From JBBITW01 sp037440525 (GTDB taxonomy: Bacteria; Desulfobacterota; BSN033; UBA1163): 16,381 bases of DNA. Position 1 is the stretch's first letter. Every line of letters starts with the position of its first letter. Both the position numbers and the translations under genes were made by a program. The notes below the pieces were generated by a model. The model worked only from the letters and a program-made list of their open reading frames with translations, was not told where the DNA came from and searched no databases. The DNA is taken from NCBI GenBank assembly GCA_037440525.1, contig JBBITW010000076.1, forward strand, positions 1 through 16,381, given 5' to 3'. Positions 1 through 5,515 of this stretch are shown one piece after another.

Positions 1-2
1 AT

Positions 3-95
3 ATTATTACAAGCCCCCAACAATCAGAGGAAGTCACTCGGGAATTTAGAGAAAAAGTTGAAGGTATAAAGAAAGAGTTGGAAAAGAAGAAGTAA
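3..95 (+). CDS. 3' end of an unidentified gene (partial)
   Basis: The third frame is open from the window edge to a TAA at 93-95 and encodes the last 30 residues of a protein that starts outside the window. The visible part is very rich in Lys and Glu and ends in three lysines, which fits a helical, possibly coiled-coil, C-terminus. Nothing in it is diagnostic of a family. The other two + frames hit stops inside the same stretch, so this is the only frame that can be a gene tail. It is followed by about 670 bases without a gene, so it probably ends its transcription unit. It could also be a chance open stretch, because only 90 bases are visible. Confidence 0.5.
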   Translation: MITSPQQSEEVTREFREKVEGIKKELEKKK

Positions 96-453
96 AATTT
101 AGGCATTTTGACTTAATTAAAGGATTTTTTCTCTATTTAAAGCCTTAAGAGACTTGTGAGAAATTATTTAAAATGAATCTGAAGAGTGGGAAGGTTAATA
201 TTTCGTTTTCCCTTCTTCCAAGGTATGGACAATCCTAAAAATAATCTCCCCCAACCCCTCCTTAAAAAGGAGGGGTAATAAGAGGGGCCTTAAAAAGGAG
301 GGTAACAAAAGAATAAAGAGGGGAAATAAATTCCCTTCCTTTTCTAAAGGGAGCCCCAATATCTCCTCCCCTTTCTAAAGGGAGCTCTAAATTCTCATCC
401 TTTTTTAAAGGGCTCCCAAACACCCCTCCATTTTCTAAAGGGGCAAAAATTCA

Positions 454-525
454 CCTCCCTTTTTTAAAGGGAGGTCGGGAGGGATTATAAATAATCTCCC
501 CTAACCCCTCCTTAAAAAGGAGGGG
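454..525. repeat. Head-to-head repeat pair forming a long imperfect palindrome
   Basis: A minus-oriented 33-nt unit (454-486) and a plus-oriented unit (493-525) face each other across six A/T bases. Each unit also folds alone: 453-462 pairs with 466-475 (10 bp, TTT loop), and 505-513 pairs with 517-525 (9 bp, AAA loop). The 72 bases can therefore form two small hairpins or one long one. Confidence 0.8.
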
Positions 526-589
526 AACAAAAAAAATAAAGAGGGGAAATATATTTTCTCCCTTTTTAAAGGGAGGCGCCTTAATTACT

Positions 590-663
590 CTTCCCCTTTT
601 TAAGAGGAGGCTGGGAGGGAATAAAAAAATAATCTCCCCTGGCCCCTCTTTAGAAAAGAGGGG
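590..663. repeat. Second head-to-head repeat pair
   Basis: A minus-oriented unit (590-622) and a plus-oriented unit (631-663) are separated by eight bases, seven of them A. The right unit has a perfect 9-bp stem (643-651 with 655-663, loop AGA). The stem sequence differs from that of the pair at 454-525 at positions that remain paired, so pairing rather than exact sequence appears to be kept. Confidence 0.75.
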
Positions 664-702
664 GATATGGGAATTTCTTTAGAAAAGAGGGGGATATAGG
701 AA
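647..702 (+). repeat. Tandem duplication with 29-nt period
   Basis: The 22 bases at 647-668 recur exactly at 676-697, and the match continues with one mismatch to 702. The duplicated part is the right half of a 33-nt unit plus its 3' flank, so it copied a repeat after that repeat was already in place. Confidence 0.85.
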
Positions 703-729
703 GTTTTGAGGGATTAGATGTCCTTATAT

Positions 730-758
730 TTGACAGGCCTAAATGTTTTAAGTAGAAT
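730..758 (+). promoter_or_regulatory. Sigma-70-type promoter, nearly leaderless
   Basis: A perfect -35 TTGACA lies at 730-735, then a 17-base spacer, then -10 TAGAAT at 753-758 (five of six consensus bases). Transcription would begin near 765-767, on or just before the ATG at 767. There is no Shine-Dalgarno sequence, which fits a leaderless mRNA. Confidence 0.75.
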
Positions 759-766
759 TTTTTTGT

Positions 767-1141
767 ATGAAAGAGGCATTGAGATATTTGAATAATGCAA
801 AGGAAATACTTAGAAAAGCTACTATTGAAAATGGTATTTATACCGATATAAAGCCTGTTAGGGAGGCATTTGGAATAGCTTATCTTGCCATTTTAGAGTC
901 TATTGATGAGGCTTTAATAAATAAGGGTTTGACAAAAAAAGAGTTACCAAAGTCTGTAGATGGATATAGAAAAGCCTTACAGAAATATCTTGCAGTCCAT
1001 AACGGGAAACTTTTAAAGGAATTTGAATCCCTTTATGATTTACTTCACATAGCTGGCTATTACAGAAAGCTCTTAAACAGAGTAGATATTGTTAAAGACG
1101 CCATGAAAGCAGCAAAAGACTTTATTGAGAAGATTAAATAA
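767..1141 (+). CDS. Small helical protein, DUF5618-like
   Basis: This encodes 124 residues, strongly helical by composition, with no signal peptide or membrane segment. The pattern YLNNAKEIL near the start, YLAILESIDEAL around residues 39-50, KSVDGYRKAL around 62-71 and LHIAGYYRKLLNRVD near 93-107 recalls the DUF5618 family of small helical proteins, which have no known biochemical function. The family name is from memory of its pattern and needs a profile search. The helical make-up could also suggest a HEPN-like fold, but the R-x4-6-H ribonuclease motif is not present, so no nuclease role is claimed. The ATG is chosen because it follows a strong promoter at the right distance. No toxin, antitoxin or other partner gene is next to it. 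It stands alone between a repeat cluster and a decayed region, which suggests accessory rather than core DNA. Confidence 0.75.
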   Translation: MKEALRYLNNAKEILRKATIENGIYTDIKPVREAFGIAYLAILESIDEALINKGLTKKELPKSVDGYRKALQKYLAVHNGKLLKEFESLYDLLHIAGYYRKLLNRVDIVKDAMKAAKDFIEKIK

Positions 1142-1292
1142 GGAAGACCCCAAAAAATTTTATTGGCATGAAGGCGGTTTTTTGATAAAGAATTAACCAT
1201 GAATAAATAGTTCAATATATTTATCTCTCATAAGGAAACCATGAAGCCATGAAAGAAGAAGATGAATATTTCCTGTGTTACAGGCTTCCTTT

Positions 1293-1364
1293 TTAATATA
1301 TTCTACAGTTGTTTTTCTTCCATAGCCTTTGCCAAACTTTTAACTCTTTGTAATTCTTAAGCAT
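1293..1364 (-). pseudogene. Remnant of a four-helix-bundle (S23-type) gene
   Basis: On the minus strand an ATG (1364-1362) opens a frame that reads MLKNYKELKVWQRLW and ends at a stop at 1295-1293 after only 23 codons. The K-x-Y-K-E-L-x-V-W-Q start is typical of the S23 / four-helix-bundle family (named after proteins encoded in 23S rRNA intervening sequences), which is normally about 115-125 residues long. Nothing after the stop resumes the family pattern convincingly. This looks like the 5' end of a deleted gene. The match is short, so the call is moderate. Confidence 0.5.
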
Positions 1365-1375
1365 TCCCCTCGAAT

Positions 1376-1407
1376 CCTTGACCCCTTAATCCCTATCATC
1401 TTAGCAA
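1376..1407 (-). repeat. Dispersed repeat, copy 1 (minus orientation)
   Basis: The reverse complement of these 32 bases matches 5096-5128 throughout, with a single one-base insertion in the second copy. It lies just upstream of the S23-type remnant on the same strand, and the run AAGGGGTCAAGG recalls the repeats I associate with genes of that family. Confidence 0.8.
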
Positions 1408-1451
1408 ATTTATTGAGATGATCCAAAATTGATTACTCCATTATAAACAAT

Positions 1452-1480
1452 TTGCCTAAAGATTATAGATGATATATTAT
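1452..1480 (+). promoter_or_regulatory. Probable sigma-70 promoter for the zinc-ribbon gene and recG
   Basis: TTGCCT (1452-1457) and TATTAT (1475-1480) are separated by 17 bases, and transcription would start near 1487. It is the only good match in the gap before the gene at 1513. Confidence 0.5.
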
Positions 1481-1512
1481 ATTGATTATTAGGGGGATAA
1501 AATTTTAATGAA

Positions 1513-1677
1513 ATGGGGAGATCATTGGAAGAAGAGATAGTCCAGAGGTTTCCTAATAGATGTCCTTACTGCGATCATGTGGTCTCTTATGAAGGATTGG
1601 ATCTGAGAGCCGGAGATAATGAGATTCGATGTCCATTCTGCAAGAAGGTCTATATTATAGTTATATCTGAACAGTAG
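1513..1677 (+). CDS. 54-residue zinc-ribbon protein
   Basis: This short frame reads MGRSLEEEIVQRFPNR, then CPYC at residues 17-20 and CPFC at 40-43. The two CPxC knuckles 19 residues apart are the mark of a small zinc ribbon binding one zinc ion. No other domain is present. Short zinc ribbons of this type may bind nucleic acid or another protein; which applies here cannot be read from the sequence. The start is the first ATG after an in-frame stop at 1498. An AGGGGG at 1491-1496 is rather far upstream, and another ATG at 1508 leads to a stop after ten codons. The stop is six bases before recG, so the two are almost certainly co-transcribed and a link with RecG or RNA polymerase is possible but unproven. 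Confidence 0.8.
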   Translation: MGRSLEEEIVQRFPNRCPYCDHVVSYEGLDLRAGDNEIRCPFCKKVYIIVISEQ

Positions 1678-1683
1678 CAACTT

Positions 1684-3816
1684 ATGGTAATAAAGCAGCC
1701 AAAGAGTATAAGAGAACCGCTTCAAACCCCTATCCAATATGTTAAGGGAGTGGGGCCAAAGCTTGCAAGGATCTTTGAGAAAAAGGGTATCCATACGGTA
1801 GAAGATGCCCTCTACTTTCTACCAAGATGCTATGAGGATAGAAGGGATTTAAAGAAGATTTCTGAGCTTAAGGCCGGCAGGAAAGAGACAGGTTTTGGAG
1901 AGATTATAATTTCAGGATTTGTTTTTTACCAGAATCGAAGAAAGAGGATATTTGAGGTCGTGGTTGGGGATGGAAGCGGAGTTATTACATTGAAGTGGTT
2001 TCAAGGGAACGAACGCTATCTTAGAGAACGTTTTAAAAAAGGGCAGAAGCTCATATTTTCAGGAGAGGTGAGGTGGTTCAATTTTCAAAAAGAGATTCAT
2101 CACCCGGATGTTGAACTGGTTGATGAGAATATCGAAGATGATTACATAAATTTTAAACGGATTGTTCCAATCTATTCTGAGACTGAAGGACTCCATCAAA
2201 GGACCATGAGGAGGTTGATGAAGAATATATTGGACCGATATGGTGAAGAATTATCAAGTCCAATCCCTGATGAAATAATCAAAAGACAGAACTTAATAGG
2301 ATTTCAAGAGGCGCTAAGAAGGGTGCATTTTCCTTCAGATGGAGATTCCCTCGATATGCTAAATCTTCAGAATTCTGAAGGGCATAGGCGTATTATATTT
2401 GACGAATTCTTCTTTCTCGAACTCGGGCTGGCATTAAAGAAGAGGGGTGTATCTATAGAGAAGGGAATCTCATTCAAACCCGAGGGTTTCCTTGTTCAGA
2501 AATTTTTAAAACTCTTACCATTTGAGTTGACAAGTGCACAAAAGAGGGCCTTTGAGGAGATAAAGGAGGATTTGATGAAACCCCATCCAATGAACAGGCT
2601 CATCCAGGGGGATGTGGGAAGTGGAAAGACAATCGTTGCCCTTCTTGCGTCTTTATGGGTAGTGGAATGTGGTTATCAGTCTGCAATCATGGCACCCACA
2701 GAGGTTCTTGCAGAACAGCACTACCTGAACATTCATCGCTGGACAGAACCATTAGGGGTCAGTGTTTCGCTACTTACAAGTAGCATCAAGGGGTCAGAAA
2801 GAGAGGCTCTATATCAGAGGATTAAGAATAATGAGGTTCAAATCGTTATTGGGACCCATGCAGTAATCCAGGAACAGGTTGAATTTCATAGTTTAGGCCT
2901 TGCAATAATTGACGAACAGCATAAGTTTGGAGTAATCCAGAGGGCTATGCTGAAGAAGAAGGGATTAAACCCTGATGTTCTTGTCATGACAGCCACTCCC
3001 ATTCCGAGGACGCTTGCCATGACAATTTATGGTGATCTTGATGTTTCTCTGATCGATGAGATGCCACCTGGAAGGATGCCGATTGAGACAAGAGTATATC
3101 ATGAATCGTTGAGATCAAAGGTTTATCAAATTCTAAATGAAGAGGTGAGAAAGGGTCGGCAGGCTTTCATCGTCTATCCCCTTGTGGAGGAGTCAGAGAA
3201 GCTTGACCTGAAAGATGCCTCCAGGATGGCAGAACATCTTCAGAAGGATGTCTTTAAGGATTTTAAAGTAGCTCTTCTTCACGGTCGAATGAAGAGCGAT
3301 GAGAAAGAGGCGGTCATGATGGAATTTAAGGATGGTAAAATTCAGATCTTAGTTGCAACCACAGTGATTGAGGTAGGGATTGATGTTCCCAATGCCTCGG
3401 TGATGGTGGTGGAGCACGCAGAACGCTTCGGCCTTTCCCAACTTCATCAGCTAAGAGGGAGGATTGGAAGGGGCCATTATCCTTCAAAGTGTATACTTCT
3501 TTTCTCCTATCGATCCTCTGAAGAGGCCAAGGTCCGCCTCAGGGCAATGGAGAGAACCAGCGATGGATTTCAGATTGCAGAACAGGACCTTGAACTGAGA
3601 GGACCCGGGGAGTTTATGGGTATTAGGCAATCAGGATTTCCTGATTTCAGAGTCGGTAACTTAGTTAGAGATGCAAAGATATTGCTTCAGGCAAGAAGAG
3701 AGGCCTTTAGATTGATTGAAGAAGATCCTCTCCTCGATCGAGCTTCGCATTCCTTGCTGAAAGATATGGTGATGAAGAGGTGGCGTGGAAGACTTGAACT
3801 TGCAACTATAGGATGA
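1684..3816 (+). CDS. recG: ATP-dependent DNA helicase RecG
   Basis: RecG is a double-stranded DNA translocase that remodels stalled replication forks and branch-migrates Holliday junctions and R-loops. The protein has 710 residues, close to the usual size (693 in E. coli). The N-terminal wedge region opens with a helix-hairpin-helix-like YVKGVGPKLA at about 19-28 and continues as an OB-fold near 70-150. The helicase core shows Walker A GDVGSGKT at 309-316, the DEQH box at 410-413 (DEQHKFGV), motif III TATPIPRT at 436-443 and motif VI QLRGRIGRG at 589-597. The C-terminal TRG-type region follows to the end. All key helicase residues are present. It does not carry the roughly 100-residue N-terminal extension seen in some relatives. 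It lies six bases after the zinc-ribbon gene and 69 bases before the aminotransferase gene. Confidence 0.97.
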   Translation: MVIKQPKSIREPLQTPIQYVKGVGPKLARIFEKKGIHTVEDALYFLPRCYEDRRDLKKISELKAGRKETGFGEIIISGFVFYQNRRKRIFEVVVGDGSGVITLKWFQGNERYLRERFKKGQKLIFSGEVRWFNFQKEIHHPDVELVDENIEDDYINFKRIVPIYSETEGLHQRTMRRLMKNILDRYGEELSSPIPDEIIKRQNLIGFQEALRRVHFPSDGDSLDMLNLQNSEGHRRIIFDEFFFLELGLALKKRGVSIEKGISFKPEGFLVQKFLKLLPFELTSAQKRAFEEIKEDLMKPHPMNRLIQGDVGSGKTIVALLASLWVVECGYQSAIMAPTEVLAEQHYLNIHRWTEPLGVSVSLLTSSIKGSEREALYQRIKNNEVQIVIGTHAVIQEQVEFHSLGLAIIDEQHKFGVIQRAMLKKKGLNPDVLVMTATPIPRTLAMTIYGDLDVSLIDEMPPGRMPIETRVYHESLRSKVYQILNEEVRKGRQAFIVYPLVEESEKLDLKDASRMAEHLQKDVFKDFKVALLHGRMKSDEKEAVMMEFKDGKIQILVATTVIEVGIDVPNASVMVVEHAERFGLSQLHQLRGRIGRGHYPSKCILLFSYRSSEEAKVRLRAMERTSDGFQIAEQDLELRGPGEFMGIRQSGFPDFRVGNLVRDAKILLQARREAFRLIEEDPLLDRASHSLLKDMVMKRWRGRLELATIG

Positions 3817-3834
3817 AATAGAATTGAAAAGCCC

Positions 3835-3862
3835 TTTAAAGTATGTTAACCCTTAACATAAT
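3835..3862 (+). promoter_or_regulatory. Weak promoter overlapped by a perfect inverted repeat
   Basis: TATGTTAA (3842-3849) and TTAACATA (3853-3860) form a perfect 8-bp inverted repeat around CCC. It overlaps a possible promoter with TTTAAA at 3835-3840, a 16-base spacer and CATAAT at 3857-3862. A repressor bound there would block polymerase, so this is a candidate operator for the aminotransferase gene. The promoter itself is weak. Confidence 0.4.
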
Positions 3863-3885
3863 TTATTGGAAAGGAAGGGAGAGAT

Positions 3886-5079
3886 ATGGATTTGTTTAGA
3901 AATGGGGGGCCTGGATTTCATCGAATGGTGAGACTTCCTCCATATATCTTCGGCATTGTCAACCAGTTAAAGATAGAGGCAAGGAGAAGGGGCGAGGATA
4001 TAATTGATCTGGGCATGGGAAATCCCGACCTATCCACACCAAAACATATTGTAAACAAGCTGATAGAAGCTGTAAAGAATCCGAGGAATCATCGTTACTC
4101 AGCCTCAAAAGGAATATATAAACTTCGGCTCGCAATTACCGATTGGTACAGGAAACGCTACGATGTTGATCTCGACCCTGAATCTGAGAGTGTTGTAACG
4201 ATTGGTGTGAAAGAGGGGATTGGACACCTTGTCCTTGCAACCCTCGGGCCAGGGGATGTTGTCCTTGTTCCTGATCCAACATACCCTATCCATGCCTATT
4301 CAGTTGTCATTGCAGGAGGAGATCTTAGATCAGTTCCACTGGTTGGTGAAGGGGATTTTTTTGAGCGGCTGCTCACAGCTACAAAACAGAGCTGGCCTCA
4401 CCCAAAGATGTTGATCATAAGCTTTCCCCACAATCCAACAACAAAGGTTGTGGATATAAATTTCTTTGAAGACGTTGTTGCCTTCGCAAGGGAGCATAAA
4501 ATGATGGTCATCCACGACCTGGCTTATGCAGATATAGTGTTCGATGGATATAAGGCACCGAGTCTGCTTCAGGTTCAAGGTGCTAAAGAGGTTGGTGTGG
4601 AGTTCTTCTCTCTATCTAAGAGCTACAATATGCCTGGGTGGAGAGTGGGTTTTGCCCTGGGGAATTCTGAGATGCTCTCAGCACTGGCAAGGCTCAAGAG
4701 TTATTTTGATTATGGTGTCTTTCAACCAATCCAGATAGCAGCCATTATAGCGCTGAATGAGAATCAGGACTGTGTCGCAGAAACAGTTGAGATATACAGG
4801 AGGAGAAGGGATACACTTATCAATGGGCTAAAAAGGATTGGCTGGGAGATAGAGAAGCCAAAAGGTACAATGTTTGTCTGGGCAGAGATACCAGAGGCCT
4901 TTAAGAAGATGGGTTCCATCAATTTTACAAAGCATCTGTTAGAGGAAGGTAAGGTGGCAGTTTCCCCAGGGATAGGTTTTGGTGAATGTGGGGAAGGATT
5001 TGTGAGGTTTGCCTTAGTAGAGAATGAGCCCCGTATAAAACAGGCTGTAAAAGGAATAAAGAAGGCCTTAAATAAATGA
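3886..5079 (+). CDS. alaC: AlaC-like class I aminotransferase (glutamate-pyruvate)
   Basis: This is a PLP-dependent fold-type I aminotransferase of 397 residues. It resembles E. coli AlaC along its whole length, for example MVRLPPYIFGIVNQLK near the start, YSASKGI, the SLSKSYNMPGWRVGF block and VSPGIGFGECGEGFVRFALVEN near the end. The Schiff-base lysine is K245; N183-P184, D211 and Y214 match the usual PLP-binding residues. AlaC makes alanine from pyruvate with glutamate as amino donor. Some relatives are annotated as LL-diaminopimelate or aspartate aminotransferases, so the substrate is not certain. A strong Shine-Dalgarno (AAGGAAGGGAG from 3871) supports the ATG at 3886. It is separated from hom by a 436-base gap that contains inserted repeats, but its position beside hom and thrC suggests a role in the same amino-acid pool. 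Confidence 0.9.
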   Translation: MDLFRNGGPGFHRMVRLPPYIFGIVNQLKIEARRRGEDIIDLGMGNPDLSTPKHIVNKLIEAVKNPRNHRYSASKGIYKLRLAITDWYRKRYDVDLDPESESVVTIGVKEGIGHLVLATLGPGDVVLVPDPTYPIHAYSVVIAGGDLRSVPLVGEGDFFERLLTATKQSWPHPKMLIISFPHNPTTKVVDINFFEDVVAFAREHKMMVIHDLAYADIVFDGYKAPSLLQVQGAKEVGVEFFSLSKSYNMPGWRVGFALGNSEMLSALARLKSYFDYGVFQPIQIAAIIALNENQDCVAETVEIYRRRRDTLINGLKRIGWEIEKPKGTMFVWAEIPEAFKKMGSINFTKHLLEEGKVAVSPGIGFGECGEGFVRFALVENEPRIKQAVKGIKKALNK

Positions 5080-5095
5080 ATCATATCCAAAAAGG

Positions 5096-5128
5096 TTGCT
5101 AAGATGATAGGGATTCAAGGGGTCAAGG
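5096..5128 (+). repeat. Dispersed repeat, copy 2 (plus orientation)
   Basis: This copy matches the reverse complement of 1376-1407 with one extra C. It begins with TTGCTAAGATGATAGGG and ends with GGGGTCAAGG. It lies ten bases before the MITE-like element, and no S23-type coding sequence follows it. Confidence 0.8.
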
Positions 5129-5137
5129 GGGAAAAAA

Positions 5138-5357
5138 GAGATTTCTGAAAAAGTCGTTGAAAGACTGGGGAGGAGGGTTCCAAAACCTTCGAATGTGGGC
5201 ACTGAGAAGTTAAATTGCTAACAATCATTTAGGAGAAAATCAATCATTTGCAGGGTATTAATCAGTAGTGCTAAACCTTTAGAGGTATCCACTCGAAGGC
5301 TTTTCCACCCCCCTCCCCAGTCTAAAATTCTTTTTTGAATACTTTTTCAAATATCTC
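5138..5357. mobile_element. MITE-like element with long imperfect terminal inverted repeats
   Basis: The two ends are inverted copies of each other. The outer 17 bases (5138-5154 against 5341-5357) match at 15 positions. A second block, AGACTGGGGAGG at 5162-5173 against 5312-5323, is exact, and CCTTCGA at 5187-5193 against 5292-5298 is exact. The right arm has about ten extra bases between the blocks. The middle (about 5200-5288) has no reading frame. A-runs (AAAAAA on the left, AAAAA on the right) flank the element and could be a target duplication, though they are low complexity. No transposase is nearby, so it would be non-autonomous. Confidence 0.65.
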
Positions 5358-5426
5358 AAAAAGGTATGGACTAATATCCCAGATAAGAAGGGGTGCGTTA
5401 TCAGTTCCATGTAATAAAAAATACTT

Positions 5427-5461
5427 TCCGCCAGAGGCGGATCCGATTCTGTCAGAGAATC
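5427..5461 (+). promoter_or_regulatory. Two hairpins in the hom leader, the second followed by T-run
   Basis: TCCGCC (5427-5432) pairs with GGCGGA (5436-5441) around AGA. GATTCT (5445-5450) pairs with AGAATC (5456-5461) around GTCAG and is followed by CTTTTT. The second could act as a weak terminator or attenuator ahead of hom. No leader peptide rich in Thr or Ile codons is seen, so classical attenuation is not supported. Confidence 0.35.
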
Positions 5462-5515
5462 CTTTTTAGCAACCAAATTGGAGAAGAACCAAAATTATTA
5501 AAGGAGAAGGGAGGA

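Larger units (their letters stand above)
243..702. repeat. Cluster of palindromic REP/BIME-like repeats
   Basis: Five 33-nt units share one pattern: a head AATCYCYCC, a two-base link, then a self-complementary stem-loop with an AT-rich centre. They lie at 243-275 (+), 454-486 (-), 493-525 (+), 590-622 (-) and 631-663 (+). The two best copies, 243-275 and 493-525, differ at one base. Between them lie shorter hairpins of the same flavour (for example 331-353, 366-384 and 558-575). The second and third units, and the fourth and fifth, face each other head to head and make composite palindromes. The layout resembles the REP/BIME clusters of enterobacteria, although the sequence is different. No transposase is visible in the window. 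Confidence 0.85.
96..766. other. Gene-free region filled with short palindromic repeats
   Basis: No credible reading frame is seen on either strand. The first 140 bases are plain AT-rich sequence. From about 243 to 700 the region is a patchwork of C/T-rich and A/G-rich blocks that pair into hairpins; these are listed separately. The last 40 bases hold the promoter of the gene at 767. Confidence 0.85.
1142..1512. other. Intergenic stretch with gene remnant, dispersed repeat and recG promoter
   Basis: No intact gene is seen. Between 1142 and 1290 nothing is recognisable except a purine-rich run with repeated ATGAA-type words around 1236-1266. The minus strand at 1293-1364 holds the start of an S23-type gene that stops early. 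A dispersed repeat lies at 1376-1407. A probable promoter for the genes at 1513 and 1684 lies at 1452-1480. Confidence 0.75.
5080..5515. other. Gap before hom holding inserted repeats and the hom leader
   Basis: No gene is seen. It contains the second copy of the dispersed repeat (5096-5128), a MITE-like inverted-repeat element (5138-5357) and a leader of about 155 bases with two small hairpins before hom. The frame of hom stays open upstream to 5393, but that part looks non-coding. Confidence 0.8.

Noticed and set aside
243..702. CRISPR array
   Set aside because: The repeats are palindromic, unevenly spaced and of mixed orientation, with no regular unique spacers and no cas genes nearby.
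767..1141. HEPN toxin of a toxin-antitoxin pair
   Set aside because: The R-x4-6-H motif is absent and no MNT-type antitoxin gene is adjacent.
1154..1178. Sigma-54-like TGGCA followed by GG near 1163-1177
   Set aside because: The -12 part reads GT instead of GC and no gene starts nearby downstream on the + strand.
1142..1180. Rho-independent terminator after the DUF5618-like gene
   Set aside because: A T-run is present, but no stable stem precedes it.
5393..5515. Extra 41 codons at the start of hom
   Set aside because: The open frame covers a GC-rich hairpin and a T-run, lacks a Shine-Dalgarno, and does not resemble any Hom N-terminus. The ATG at 5516 has both.
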